Counted from the first letter of the stretch, positions 25,020 to 34,129 are shown. The stretch: DNA of 64,000 nucleotides from Paenibacillus sp. FSL R5-0517 (GCF_037974355.1 NZ_CP150235.1:4464001-4528000); one strand, 5' to 3'. Translations and numbers: made by a program. Notes: a model not told the origin generated them from the sequence alone.

Positions 25020-25369
25020 GAGACGACCTCCAGACCTGAGAGAGCAGTTCCCTCATTTTCATATATCGGCATTATCTTGAACAGACCCGACATTTCCAGC
25101 AAACGGTACACCGGCGAATTGACGTCACAGACCACCATCTTGCCGCCTTTGTTCTTAATGAGCTTGTATCTTCCCAAAATGACACCCAGGCCCGAACTAT
25201 CCATAAATTGCAGATCTTTCAGACTGAGTACCAGATGCTCGCTTTGTCTCCGCTGGATGGCTTCATCCATTTGCATCCGTACCATGTCAGCTGTATGGTG
25301 ATCCAGCTCCCCGGATAATCGTACAATCAGAATCCCGCGATGGTGTTCCATTTCCACATGCAAGTTCAC
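25016..25369 (-). CDS. spoIIAA: anti-anti-sigma factor SpoIIAA
   Basis: 117 residues from GTG 25369 (MNLHVEMEHHRGILIVRLSG), the same length as in B. subtilis. STAS domain with the phosphorylated serine in LQFMDSSGLGVILGRYK. Unphosphorylated SpoIIAA frees sigma-F from SpoIIAB in the forespore. It is the first gene of the operon, coupled to spoIIAB, and preceded by a sigma-H-like promoter. Confidence 0.96.
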   Translation of the reverse strand: MNLHVEMEHHRGILIVRLSGELDHHTADMVRMQMDEAIQRRQSEHLVLSLKDLQFMDSSGLGVILGRYKLIKNKGGKMVVCDVNSPVYRLLEMSGLFKIMPIYENEGTALSGLEVVS

Positions 25370-25402
25370 GTTTGCCCACTCTCCTCCCTGTCTTGAACAA
25401 GG

Positions 25403-25429
25403 ATTTCTACGTATCCAAAGGCTTTTCCT
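25403..25429 (-). promoter_or_regulatory. sigma-H-like promoter of the spoIIA operon
   Basis: AGGAAAA (25423-25429) then 12 bases then GTAGAAAT (25403-25410) on the minus strand, close to the sigma-H pattern RnAGGAwww and RnnGAAT. It lies 34 bases before the spoIIAA start, and in B. subtilis spoIIA is sigma-H dependent. Confidence 0.6.
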
Positions 25430-25512
25430 GCCCCCCGACAAAACTAGAAGAAAACCCCTATTTAACTACAAAATATGTTCGAAGGATGCGAACAACTCGC
25501 GTAATTCGCCTT

Positions 25513-26688
25513 TTAATCAAACAGGTTGGACGTAGTCCGTTTAAACAGCTTCCACCAGCCAGCTTTATTCACGTCCTGTGGAGCCTGAATGTCGAATTCC
25601 TTAATGACGTCATTGCCCTGGTACACCACCAGTTTACCTATACTTTGTCCAGCCTTGATCGGAGCTTTCAATTCTTTGGCAACCAGCAATTCATGCCGGA
25701 TGTCATTGGATTTCGCTCCTTTGCGCATCAGCACACTATAATTTTGCGTGGCATTCAGAGGCAATTCGGCAACTTCACCTTTTTCGATCTTCAGACTGCC
25801 CAGCAGATCCCCTGCCTTGTAGAGAGCCTTCATCGTATATTGACTAAAGGCATAATCAAACATCGATGACACTTCGCTATTTCGTGTTTTGGTATTTGGT
25901 TCACCAAGTACCACGGAAACGACACGCAGTCCCTCCTTGGACGCTGTTGCGGACAAGCAGAACTTCGCTTCGGATGTATAACCTGTTTTCAAACCATCTG
26001 CCCCTTCATAAAAACGAACCAGCTTGTTCGTGTTCACCAGCCAGAATGGCTTTTCCGAGTCTTTGCGAAGATAATCCTGATAGGCACCGGTGTACTTCGT
26101 AATCCCGGAATGCTTCAGCAGTTCACGACTCATGACGGCAATGTCGTGGGCTGACGAATAATGATTATCCACCGGCAGACCGTTACAGTTGGCAAAATGA
26201 GTATCCTTCATGCCAAGCTCCTTCGCACGCTCATTCATCAGCTGTACAAAGGATTCCTCCGAACCAGCAATCTTCTCAGCCATAGCCACTGAGGCATCAT
26301 TGCCCGAAGCCATCGCGATCCCTTTTAACATGTCATCAACGGTCATCTCTTCCCCAGGCTCCAGAAAGATCTGCGAACCGCCCATGGAAGCTGCATATTC
26401 GCTCGTTCTTACTTTATCTGTCAGCTTCAGCTTGCCGGAGTCGATCGCTTCGATTGTAAGCAGCATGGTCATAATTTTTGTAATGCTCGCCGGAGGCAGC
26501 TGATCATGACTGTTTTTCTCATATATGACGGTTCCTGTGTCCGCATCCATTAGGATCGCAGAGCGTGCCGACGGGGCAAGATCCGTCCCTCCCGCTGCCT
26601 TCGGTGTTTCTTCAGCCAATGCCGTTGATGCCATAAGGGACAGCAGGATACAAAGGGTCATGAACGATGCCATTATTCTTTTCTTCAC
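25513..26688 (-). CDS. dacF: D-alanyl-D-alanine carboxypeptidase DacF
   Basis: 391 residues. Signal peptide MKKRIMASFMTLCILLSLMA followed by STALA, then a penicillin-binding peptidase domain with SITK (S68-K71), SGN (128-130) and KTG (234-236), then a PBP5-like C-terminal beta domain and a final amphipathic anchor (AGWWKLFKRTTSNLFD). It trims the terminal D-Ala from peptidoglycan side chains; DacF acts in forespore cortex synthesis. Upstream of spoIIA as in B. subtilis. Confidence 0.94.
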   Translation of the reverse strand: MKKRIMASFMTLCILLSLMASTALAEETPKAAGGTDLAPSARSAILMDADTGTVIYEKNSHDQLPPASITKIMTMLLTIEAIDSGKLKLTDKVRTSEYAASMGGSQIFLEPGEEMTVDDMLKGIAMASGNDASVAMAEKIAGSEESFVQLMNERAKELGMKDTHFANCNGLPVDNHYSSAHDIAVMSRELLKHSGITKYTGAYQDYLRKDSEKPFWLVNTNKLVRFYEGADGLKTGYTSEAKFCLSATASKEGLRVVSVVLGEPNTKTRNSEVSSMFDYAFSQYTMKALYKAGDLLGSLKIEKGEVAELPLNATQNYSVLMRKGAKSNDIRHELLVAKELKAPIKAGQSIGKLVVYQGNDVIKEFDIQAPQDVNKAGWWKLFKRTTSNLFD

Positions 26689-26875
26689 AAGGTTACCTCC
26701 TCAAATGACTTGCTTACTGCATGTTCCATGCATGTACTGCTAATCATTGTCGGCCCGTTTCCAGTAAATTATTCCATGTAAAGCATGATTTCCCGAACTT
26801 TTATTGAAAATGTGATCAAAGCGAAAAAAACGCACTTTACTCAACGCATGAGTAAGCGGACGTTCAACACAACAA

Positions 26876-26922
26876 AAAAAGGTTACCCCCGATGATTTCT
26901 CATTCGAAGAGGTAACCTTCTC
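26876..26922 (-). terminator. terminator of punA
   Basis: AAGGTTACC pairs with GGTAACCTT over a 25-base loop, followed by TTTTTG on the minus strand. Confidence 0.8.
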
Positions 26923-26936
26923 TACTCAACTCTTGC

Positions 26937-27761
26937 TTACATTTGTGGAATAACAGCCAATACCAGCGCCAGGAACGACTCACGAACACGCTCCGTCGTT
27001 TCCATCACCTCATCATGTGACAGCGGCTGGTCCAGAATTCCGGCAGCCATGTTACTGATACAGGAAATACCTAGCACTTCTAGACCTGCATGGCGTGCCA
27101 CGATCACTTCAGATACAGTGGACATGCCCACTGCGTCTGCGCCCAATGTACGCAGCATTTTGATCTCTGCTGGTGTCTCGTAGTTCGGACCAAGCATACC
27201 TGCGTATACCCCTTCACGTACGTTAAAACCTTGTGAAGCCGCCGTATCCTTCGCCAGCGCACGCAAACGGCGGCTATAGGCTTCGGACAGATCAGGGAAA
27301 CGCACGCCCAGGGCAGCGTCATTGGGTCCGATCAGTGGATTTTTGCCTGTAAGATTCAAGTGATCAGAGATCAGCATCAAATCTCCAGCTTCATACGACG
27401 TGTTCACGCCGCCCGCTGCATTGGTTACAAACAAGCTGCTTACACCCAGTTCTTTCATTACTCGTACCGGGAAAGCTGTCAATTCCGGACCATATCCTTC
27501 GTACATGTGGAAGCGGCCTTTCATCATCACGACTGGACGGCCTTTAATGGTGCCGACCAATAGCTCACCTTCATGCCCTTCTACTGTGGACACCGGAAAA
27601 TGTGGAATATCCTGATAAGCGATGCTTACGCCATCTTCAATCAGTTCTGCCAGTACGCCAAGACCCGAACCTAAAATCAAACCGACTTCCGGCTTGATGG
27701 AGCTTTTGCTTTGAATATAAGAGGCTGCTTCCGAAATCATTTGTTGGTTTAATGCTGTCAT
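26937..27761 (-). CDS. punA: purine nucleoside phosphorylase
   Basis: 274 residues, trimeric PNP-I family (PupG in B. subtilis). It splits guanosine and inosine with phosphate. Visible are the phosphate loop GLILGSGLGVLAE, HEGELLVGTIKGRPVVMMKG, GRFHMYEGY, FVTNAAGGVN and AVGMSTVSEVIVARHAGLEV. In B. subtilis a phosphopentomutase gene (drm/deoB) lies between xerD and pupG; here that gene is absent and punA directly follows xerD. Confidence 0.95.
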   Translation of the reverse strand: MTALNQQMISEAASYIQSKSSIKPEVGLILGSGLGVLAELIEDGVSIAYQDIPHFPVSTVEGHEGELLVGTIKGRPVVMMKGRFHMYEGYGPELTAFPVRVMKELGVSSLFVTNAAGGVNTSYEAGDLMLISDHLNLTGKNPLIGPNDAALGVRFPDLSEAYSRRLRALAKDTAASQGFNVREGVYAGMLGPNYETPAEIKMLRTLGADAVGMSTVSEVIVARHAGLEVLGISCISNMAAGILDQPLSHDEVMETTERVRESFLALVLAVIPQM

Positions 27762-27939
27762 GCGATGTATGTTCCTCCTTGAGTTGAAACGATCCGTCTA
27801 TAGACGCATTTTGCAAAATCTATTCAATCCGAATTTATGCAAACTGCTTATGTATAACGGCGTTTGGATGTATTCAATTTATTTTATCCTAAATTGTCGC
27901 GATGTTCCGCATTTATTTGTGAATGCCATGCGTCAAAAT

Positions 27940-28830
27940 CTATTTTGCCCTCGGGTGATGGGTTTCATAGATTTCTTTCATGGTTTTGCGACCATGGTTG
28001 CCATATTGTTGCCCCGGCTGCTCTACGTGCCCCAGCATGTCCTGAACCGCACGTGTGTCCGCCCCATTGGCAATCAGGTGTGCCGCAAAGGAATGACGCA
28101 GTGTATGCGGTGTAATTTCATCCGAGATTCCTGCATCCACTGCCGCTTTTTTGAGCAGCTTCCAGAAGCCCTGCCGGGTTAAACGTCTGCCAGATACATT
28201 CACGAACAGTGCCTGCTCGTCCGAATCGGTTTTGAGCAATTTGTTGCGGAATTCCTCCACATATACACTTGCCCAATGTGCAGCGGGTGCACCGATGGGA
28301 AGAATGCGTTCTTTGCCCGCTCCACCGCATCGTATAAAACGCATGCCTGGCTGTACATCCCGAATGTCCAGCGCAATCAGTTCCGAGACCCGAATACCTG
28401 TAGCATATAACAGTTCAAGCATCGCTCGATCTCTCACACCCTGCGGTGAACGAATATCAGGCGCTGTCAGCAGTTGTTCGATCTCCTGTATACTTAATAC
28501 CTGTGGTGGCGACTTGTCCGCCTTGGGAGCTTCCACATCAAACGTAGGGTCCTGTATAATCTCCCCCCGGCGCATCAAAAAGTGAAAGTAGGAGCGCAGA
28601 GATACGATGCTGCGGGCAATGGTTGCGTTAGCACGTCCTGCCTGTTTGAGCTGACCTGCAAACAGGACGACATGCGTGCGTCTGACCTGATCGGCTTTGC
28701 GTATGCCAAATTCCTTATCTGCAAATTCAATGAACTTGTCCACGTCTCGGAGATACGATTCAAGTGTGCTGCTCGACATCCCTTTATCATCTTCCAAGTA
28801 TAAGGCATAGGCGTGTATCGTCTGTTTCAT
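27940..28830 (-). CDS. xerD: tyrosine recombinase XerD
   Basis: 296 residues from ATG 28830 (GAGGAG eight bases upstream). N-terminal SAM-like core-binding domain, then the catalytic domain with the R-H-R-H/W-Y set: Arg in ATGIRVSELIALD, HTLRHSFAAHLIANG, and the Tyr-bearing end that normally reads LGH...Y. The visible terminus is MLGHVEQPGQQYGNHGRKTM. The expected run LGHxxxxTTQIYTH is changed to GHVEQPGQQYGNHG, so the tyrosine region is unusual. It resolves chromosome dimers with XerC (CodV). Confidence 0.85.
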   Translation of the reverse strand: MKQTIHAYALYLEDDKGMSSSTLESYLRDVDKFIEFADKEFGIRKADQVRRTHVVLFAGQLKQAGRANATIARSIVSLRSYFHFLMRRGEIIQDPTFDVEAPKADKSPPQVLSIQEIEQLLTAPDIRSPQGVRDRAMLELLYATGIRVSELIALDIRDVQPGMRFIRCGGAGKERILPIGAPAAHWASVYVEEFRNKLLKTDSDEQALFVNVSGRRLTRQGFWKLLKKAAVDAGISDEITPHTLRHSFAAHLIANGADTRAVQDMLGHVEQPGQQYGNHGRKTMKEIYETHHPRAK

Positions 28831-28905
28831 GTACAACGCTCCTCAACTGACAGATCTGCCGCTCTGGCAGACTGCTCCCGTATTTGCATCCCTGACTGTT
28901 CGAAG

Positions 28906-29148
28906 CTACTCCCCGTACCAATAGAACAAACGGAGACGCTCTGCCATCGTAGGACGTCCTTCTCCATTACCCGGCCAATCCGTTTCCTGAAATACTTTGA
29001 TTGCATTGCCAGTCGGCATCTGATACTGGTCCACAGGTGAGATCCAGCCATTGAACAGATCCAGAACATGATAGAACAGATAGACTAGTGCAGCAAAAAA
29101 TATAATAAATCGAATAAAACGGAGCCCTCTCCGCACTGATATAATCAT
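28906..29148 (-). CDS. yqzK: DUF4227 membrane protein (YqzK)
   Basis: 80 residues from ATG 29148 (MIISVRRGLRFIRFIIFFAA), preceded by AAGGGGGATA. One N-terminal membrane helix (FIIFFAALVYLFYHVLDLF), then an acidic/polar tail ending RLFYWYGE. A small protein of unknown role kept between fur and xerD in many Bacillales, which supports the call. Confidence 0.8.
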   Translation of the reverse strand: MIISVRRGLRFIRFIIFFAALVYLFYHVLDLFNGWISPVDQYQMPTGNAIKVFQETDWPGNGEGRPTMAERLRLFYWYGE

Positions 29149-29256
29149 GGGTATATCCCCCTTCTGATTCAAATCCGGTAACGTCCTTGAATCAGGGTAT
29201 GTCCATAAACACAAGTTTATGCCATTCGGGGTAAACTCCAGATCACGTCCGGTGCC

Positions 29257-29294
29257 AAAAAAGCTCTCCCGTCAAAACCGCCGGTGAGAGCTTG
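29257..29294 (-). terminator. terminator of fur
   Basis: AAGCTCTC pairs with GAGAGCTT, followed by TTTTGG on the minus strand. Confidence 0.8.
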
Positions 29295-29307
29295 AAGATA
29301 TGCTATG

Positions 29308-29775
29308 TTATTCTTCATCTTTGGGTTTCTGTTCATTTTTAGCTTTGCAACGATAACAAATTCCATGAAAATCCAGTCGGTGATCTACTACCGAAAAGTT
29401 GAATTCCCGCTCCAAACGCTCTTCAAGCGGTCCAAGCCAGTCTTCACGTATTTCATCCATACTTCCGCATTGAACACAGATTAAGTGATGATGGTGATGC
29501 TTGGATGTATCTCCGCGCAGATCATAACGCGCTACACCGTCGCCGAAGTTGATTTTCTCTACAACATGCAGCTCACTCAGCAGTTCGAGGGTACGGTACA
29601 CGGTTGCCAGACCGATTTCGGGAGCCTTTTCTTTAACGAGCATGAATACGTCTTCTGCGCTCAGATGATCTTCTTCATTCTCAAGAAGTACTCTTACGGT
29701 GGCTTCCCGCTGGGGCGTTAATTTATATCCTTGGGACTGTAGTTGCTGCTTAATTTTATCAATCCGTGCTTCCAT
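29308..29775 (-). CDS. fur: ferric uptake regulator Fur
   Basis: 155 residues. Winged helix N-terminal domain (YKLTPQREATVRVLLENEED, ATVYRTLELLSELHVVE) and a metal-binding C-terminal domain: HHHHHLICVQCG, two CxxC pairs (CVQC and CYRC) and DHRLDFHG. With Fe(II) it represses iron genes by binding Fur boxes. Being next to xerD, yqzK and spoIIM matches B. subtilis fur and not perR or zur. Five Fur-box-like sites are visible in the 45-49.6 kb region of this same window. Confidence 0.94.
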   Translation of the reverse strand: MEARIDKIKQQLQSQGYKLTPQREATVRVLLENEEDHLSAEDVFMLVKEKAPEIGLATVYRTLELLSELHVVEKINFGDGVARYDLRGDTSKHHHHHLICVQCGSMDEIREDWLGPLEERLEREFNFSVVDHRLDFHGICYRCKAKNEQKPKDEE

Positions 29776-29829
29776 TTTCTCCCTCCCCCTAGGAAATCAC
29801 TGCACACTGCAACTTAACCCACTCTTTTC

Positions 29830-29859
29830 ATTATAGGGGGAGTGCGTAATTAAAGTCAA
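29830..29859 (-). promoter_or_regulatory. sigma-A promoter of fur
   Basis: TTGACT, 18 bases, TATAAT on the minus strand, about 55 bases before the fur start. No clear Fur or PerR box overlaps it. Confidence 0.8.
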
Positions 29860-29882
29860 CATTTTACACTATGCATTGCACG

Positions 29883-30512
29883 TTATGCCGGTAGTAGCAT
29901 TGGCGTGACCCAGCGCATCATCGCAGGTGTAACCCATGTTTCGAAAGACGCCACGCCGAGCAGCATTGCAGCCATAACCAAAGTTAACACTATATATGAA
30001 GCAAACGGCCTTTGTCGACCGGGTGTTCGCTGCATCAAAACACGATTGCGAATGATGTATAGCGAGAATGTCATCGCCGCCACACTGCAGATCAGAAGGA
30101 TTGGAATGACAAATAGATTATGTGGTGCCACGGAAACCAGTGCAAACAGCAGCCCTTTCCAAGAATACTGTCCAACCAGGTAACCCACAGTGAATCCAAT
30201 GAGCACACCTTTCAGAAAATCCAGAACCAGTATACCAGGCAGTCCAACGACGGATAAACCCAGAATAAAGATTAGACCTACCCATTTTAGATGAAGCATG
30301 GCGATGTCCCAATAGGCCCCGGTCTCTGTCATCTGTGCACTGTGCTGCACGGTCATGAAGAAATTACCGAGATAACCCTCCAGATCCTGGCGTTGATCAA
30401 GAGACAATGCATTCACCATAAGCGCGCCAAAAATGACGCCGACCAGAAACAAGACAGCCACGAATACATATAACGAAGTCTGACCTTTAAATGTAAAGTA
30501 GGATGAGCGCAT
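29883..30512 (-). CDS. spoIIM: stage II sporulation protein M
   Basis: About 209 residues from ATG 30512 (MRSSYFTFKGQTSLYVFVAV). Five membrane helices, with the SpoIIM core FILGLSVVGLPGILVLDFLK and SVAPHNLFVIPILLICSVAA. SpoIIM works with SpoIID and SpoIIP to remove septal wall and drive engulfment. Gene position just upstream of fur matches B. subtilis. The frame is open to 30548 but the start signal fits 30512 better. Confidence 0.93.
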   Translation of the reverse strand: MRSSYFTFKGQTSLYVFVAVLFLVGVIFGALMVNALSLDQRQDLEGYLGNFFMTVQHSAQMTETGAYWDIAMLHLKWVGLIFILGLSVVGLPGILVLDFLKGVLIGFTVGYLVGQYSWKGLLFALVSVAPHNLFVIPILLICSVAAMTFSLYIIRNRVLMQRTPGRQRPFASYIVLTLVMAAMLLGVASFETWVTPAMMRWVTPMLLPA

Positions 30513-30686
30513 ACAGGTACGAGTCCCCTTTCCGGTATCATGCTGCAAGGATTCTCAGTTACATCCTTATAGTCATTCTTATGAACCGGAATGCACCTGT
30601 ATGACTTCTTGTCCAGATTGGTTCCCTGTATGGTGAAAGCTATATGAGTTGAACCTCGGAATATAACTACAGCATATTTACACGAG

Positions 30687-31907
30687 TCACTCCGTGGCTC
30701 TTTCCTGAACAGCAACTTTACCATACGTTCCTCCACCTCCGGAGGACAATTCCAGTTGCCCATTCCGCGCAGCCACGATCAAGCCAGCCAGCACAGGTCC
30801 AACAACCGCAGCAAGTTCTTCCTCATGCGTACGATGAAGCACATTCATTTCTGTACCAAAATGGTCCAGTAACTGGCGCAATTTTGCTTTGCCAAGTCCC
30901 GGAATGAACTCCAGTGGTACCTGATAATGATAGGCGGGTCTGTTTGCAGGAACATGAGGAATCTCCCGATCAGAGATGGCCAGAATGCGATCCAATACCC
31001 CTTGAACAAGCTTCAGACTGCCACAGTGAGGGCAACGCTCTGCCGACATCGCTTGCTCATCCATGATACTGCCACACGCTGCACAGTAGGTACGGTGATA
31101 CTTGCCCAGCCTTGGATTCAGTCCATAATTGGCAGCAATGCTCCTGCCATCTTCTCCTTGAAGTGCCATACGGAATTCATCAAAAGAAGGGGCAGCAATT
31201 AGTAATTCGTTATACTCCCGTCCAATCTTACCAAGTGAATGAGCATCCGAATTGGTCAGGAACGGTACACGGTCCAACTCTTGAATATAACTGGCCATGG
31301 ATGAGTCTGAGCTTAACCCCAGCTCTACCGCATCCACAAGACGGGTATCCAGCACATCGCCCATACGGGGGGCTGTACTGCCATAGATGCCTTTATGCGG
31401 TGTAAATACATGTGCAGGCACAATTAGTCCACCACGTGCCTTAATCTCGGCCTGCATCTCTAGAGCGGGCACGTATACCCGCTGAGAACTGAGATTCACA
31501 TTTTTCATATAACGTTTCATCCAGTCCGTGAAGGACTTCATCGTTTTCAGATCACGGAAGTATGCGAGCATATGGAACTCGCGCATTTCAGGCTCGCGCA
31601 GCTCAATCTCTGTACCCAGCAGAATGGTGGTGTCCTGGTAGGCAATACCGCCCCCCTCAATCTCGGACATCGTACCGTTCTCCAGCAATTGCTCGATATC
31701 CATCTGTACAACCGGCGAATGACAATCAATCACACCCAGCAAATGAATTCCTTTGCGATCCGATGCTTCCCGGGCAATGTTCTCAAATGTCAGATCGCGA
31801 CTGCCACTGATTTTTACGGCCTCGCCGCGAGAGGTTCGTCCGATGTGAATATGCAGGTCTGTATAACAAGGCTCCCACATCGTGGACGTTTTCAGTTGGT
31901 CATTCAT
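30687..31907 (-). CDS. endoQ: endonuclease Q family protein (PHP-domain nuclease)
   Basis: About 406 residues. An N-terminal PHP-type domain with metal-binding motifs CYTDLHIHIGR, GVIDCHSP and FLTNSDAHSLG, then a zinc finger (YCAACGSIMDEQAMSAERCP plus HCG) and a C-terminal helix-hairpin-helix region (FIPGLGKAKLRQLLDHFGTE). EndoQ enzymes cut 5' of deaminated bases in DNA; the B. subtilis homologue was formerly YqxK. ATG 31907 is 3 bases after the nudF stop, so the two are cotranscribed. Confidence 0.88.
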   Translation of the reverse strand: MNDQLKTSTMWEPCYTDLHIHIGRTSRGEAVKISGSRDLTFENIAREASDRKGIHLLGVIDCHSPVVQMDIEQLLENGTMSEIEGGGIAYQDTTILLGTEIELREPEMREFHMLAYFRDLKTMKSFTDWMKRYMKNVNLSSQRVYVPALEMQAEIKARGGLIVPAHVFTPHKGIYGSTAPRMGDVLDTRLVDAVELGLSSDSSMASYIQELDRVPFLTNSDAHSLGKIGREYNELLIAAPSFDEFRMALQGEDGRSIAANYGLNPRLGKYHRTYCAACGSIMDEQAMSAERCPHCGSLKLVQGVLDRILAISDREIPHVPANRPAYHYQVPLEFIPGLGKAKLRQLLDHFGTEMNVLHRTHEEELAAVVGPVLAGLIVAARNGQLELSSGGGGTYGKVAVQERATE

Positions 31908-31909
31908 CC

Positions 31910-32503
31910 CTAGAACCGTCCTGTCGTTCGGTAGAGGTCCCACGCATACACAGCCATCATCGTTTTGGCATCACTAATCCGGTTATCGTCCATGAGTGCG
32001 TAGGCTTCCTCCAGTGTGATCTCGGATACTTCAAGGAATTCATCTTCGTCCAGTTCCATATCTCCGGCTTCCAACTCTTCAGCGATGTATAGATGAATGA
32101 TCTCATCTGCGAACCCTGGTGAGGTGTAGAACGAACGCAGATGACGCAGCGACTTGGCCACATATCCCGTCTCTTCTCGCAATTCACGTGCGGCAGCCAC
32201 TTCCGGCTCTTCTCCAGGGTCCAGTTTCCCCGCAGGAATCTCCACTTCGGTGCGCCCCATTGCTTGACGATACTGATCCACTACAAGCATGCGATCCCCA
32301 TTCAGAGCGAGTACAGCTACTGCTCCAGGGTGCCGGATTATCTCACGTGTAGCCGTCTCACCGTTCGGCAGTTTAACCGTATCGACCTGTAGTGAAATCA
32401 CTTTCCCCTCGAAGATGGGCTTGGTGGATACGGTCACTTCATCTAGTTTTGGATTGGCAGGTTGCGCCACGTGGATGGATTGAGCAGATTGGTTTGATTT
32501 CAT
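31910..32503 (-). CDS. nudF: ADP-ribose pyrophosphatase NudF
   Basis: 197 residues with a Nudix fold. The Nudix box is complete: GKLDPGEEPEVAAARELREE followed by TGY. It hydrolyses ADP-ribose to AMP and ribose 5-phosphate. An N-terminal strand (KPIFEGKVISLQVDTVKLPN) is typical of the ADPRase subfamily. It lies upstream of endoQ as in B. subtilis, and divergent from mciZ. Confidence 0.93.
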   Translation of the reverse strand: MKSNQSAQSIHVAQPANPKLDEVTVSTKPIFEGKVISLQVDTVKLPNGETATREIIRHPGAVAVLALNGDRMLVVDQYRQAMGRTEVEIPAGKLDPGEEPEVAAARELREETGYVAKSLRHLRSFYTSPGFADEIIHLYIAEELEAGDMELDEDEFLEVSEITLEEAYALMDDNRISDAKTMMAVYAWDLYRTTGRF

Positions 32504-32546
32504 TCGTTCTTCAACTCCATATCATTGGATTATATATTCGGTTAAT

Positions 32547-32575
32547 GTATAAATCTCTGATTTTGGGCATATGGT
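32547..32575 (+). promoter_or_regulatory. sigma-E-like promoter of mciZ
   Basis: GTATAAA (32547-32553), 14 bases, CATATGGT (32568-32575), close to the sigma-E -10 pattern CATACAnT. B. subtilis mciZ is transcribed in the mother cell by sigma-E. Confidence 0.45.
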
Positions 32576-32625
32576 GAGCGTATAGAACTCTCACAGCAAA
32601 TATAAACAATTCAGGGGGAATTTTG

Positions 32626-32772
32626 ATGAACAGTTATTTGACGCCTAAATCCGTACACGTGGTAGGACAAGCCCGGCAAGTACAGCTCATCCTTAAGCAA
32701 TGGTTGCACGAGTGGGGACCAGATGCCAAATTAAGTGATCTGCTCGCTGGACGCAAATCAATGGGGCATTAA
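32626..32772 (+). CDS. mciZ: Z-ring inhibitor MciZ (48 residues)
   Basis: A short gene, ATG at 32626 with AGGGGGAA upstream. The core VHVVGQARQVQLILKQWLHE lines up with the B. subtilis MciZ core VVLVGKAWEIRAKLKEYGRT. The C-terminal part has GPDAKLSDLLAGRKSMGH, an extension of about eight residues over the 40-residue B. subtilis peptide. MciZ caps FtsZ filaments in the mother cell and blocks cell division after sporulation starts. Position beside nudF agrees with the known locus. A terminator follows. Confidence 0.85.
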   Translation: MNSYLTPKSVHVVGQARQVQLILKQWLHEWGPDAKLSDLLAGRKSMGH

Positions 32773-32844
32773 TCTATTTAGCCATAGACACATGTTTCAT
32801 CCGATATTAACGAGTCTTCTCCCTTGAAATATAACATGAATTTA

Positions 32845-32884
32845 CAAAAAGTCCGAATCCGTACAGACCGGGTTCGGACTTTTG
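32845..32884. terminator. bidirectional terminator between mciZ and the peptidase gene
   Basis: AAAAAGTCCGAA pairs with TTCGGACTTTT; T runs on both strands serve the convergent mciZ and peptidase genes. Confidence 0.85.
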
Positions 32885-32917
32885 TCTAAAAACATGTGAG
32901 GTAACATGTGCAGTATC

Positions 32918-34051
32918 TTATTTCTTGCCAGCTGCCGTTTCCTGAATAATTGCCACCACCACTTGGGACAACTTCACAATGTCTTCGGCACGAATACGTT
33001 CTTTGGTTGTATGAATATCCTCATACCCTACCGCCAGATTCGCGGTTGGAATACCAAATCCGTTAAAGATGTTGGCATCACTGCCCCCACCAGAAGCGAA
33101 CGTACGAGTCTCGAGACCCATACTGCGGATGGCGCGTTGTGCAAGCTGCACAACTTCGTGCTCATCATGGAAACCAAATGCCGGATAAAGGATTTCACTT
33201 CTGAATTCAGCCGTTGCACCGTATTTGCGACATGTTGTTTCGAGCGCATCACGCATCTGTGCTACCTGCAATTCCACTTTCTCTTGCACAATACTGCGAG
33301 CTTCCGCTTCAATCTGTACAAAGTCACATACCACGTTGAGTGCTGATCCACCCTGGAATTTACCAATGTTTGCTGTTGTCTCATCATCAATTCGTCCAAG
33401 CTTCATCGCTGCAATGGCTTTGGCAGCAACCTGAATGGCGCTGATCCCGTCTTCCGGGTTCACGCCCGCATGTGCGGACTTCCCATAGATGCTCATTTGG
33501 ATTTCGGCTCTGGCCGGTGCAGCTACACAGATCGTCCCTACAGCTCCGTTGGAATCCAACGCATAGCCGAATTCGGCATCGATATCCTTCGGATTCATGG
33601 CACGTGCGCCCACCAGGCCAGACTCTTCGCCCACCGTAATGACGAATTGAATTTTACCATGTGGAATCTTGTTCTCCTGAATCACACGAATCGCTTCGAA
33701 CAGTGCCGCAATCCCTGCCTTGTCATCTGCTCCCAGGATCGTTGTTCCATCACTGCGAATCCAGCCATCTTCACCCAGTTCAGGTTTAATGCTCTGTCCC
33801 GGCGTTACGGTGTCCATATGACATGTGAAAAAGATCGGTGCAACACCATCTGTTCCTTCGGCCTCCCAGGTAATGACAAGATTTCCCGCACCATGTCCGA
33901 TTTGTTCCATGGTGTCGTCCTCATAGACATGAAGGCCGAGATCTGCAAACTGCTCTTTAAGCACCTTGGAGATGTTCTGTTCATTTTTCGTTTCACTATC
34001 AATCTGAACCAGTTCCATGAACTGATCGATAACACGTTGTTGTTTAATCAT
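32918..34051 (-). CDS. M20 family peptidase, PepT-like (YqjE)
   Basis: 377 residues from ATG 34051 (GGGAGG upstream). Di-zinc M20 motifs are visible: FFTCHMDTVTPGQSIKP, GADDKAGIAALFEAI, VTVGEESGLVGARAMNP, GYALDSNGAVG, a dimerisation domain near 180-290 (GKSAHAGVNPEDGISAI), and FASGGGSDANIFNGFGI. It is the YqjE type, related to peptidase T but of unproven substrate. Adjacent to prli42 and lying near the bkd operon as in B. subtilis. Confidence 0.9.
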   Translation of the reverse strand: MIKQQRVIDQFMELVQIDSETKNEQNISKVLKEQFADLGLHVYEDDTMEQIGHGAGNLVITWEAEGTDGVAPIFFTCHMDTVTPGQSIKPELGEDGWIRSDGTTILGADDKAGIAALFEAIRVIQENKIPHGKIQFVITVGEESGLVGARAMNPKDIDAEFGYALDSNGAVGTICVAAPARAEIQMSIYGKSAHAGVNPEDGISAIQVAAKAIAAMKLGRIDDETTANIGKFQGGSALNVVCDFVQIEAEARSIVQEKVELQVAQMRDALETTCRKYGATAEFRSEILYPAFGFHDEHEVVQLAQRAIRSMGLETRTFASGGGSDANIFNGFGIPTANLAVGYEDIHTTKERIRAEDIVKLSQVVVAIIQETAAGKK

Positions 34052-34129
34052 AGGACTTTCCTCCCTCTCGTGGATACGGTACAATACAATTACTATGGCT
34101 TACTTTATGTTGAAAGGAGTTCTCTCGTC

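Noticed and set aside
29883..30548. SpoIIM extended start at 30548
   Set aside because: The extra 12 residues are not membrane-like and the better spacing is for ATG 30512.
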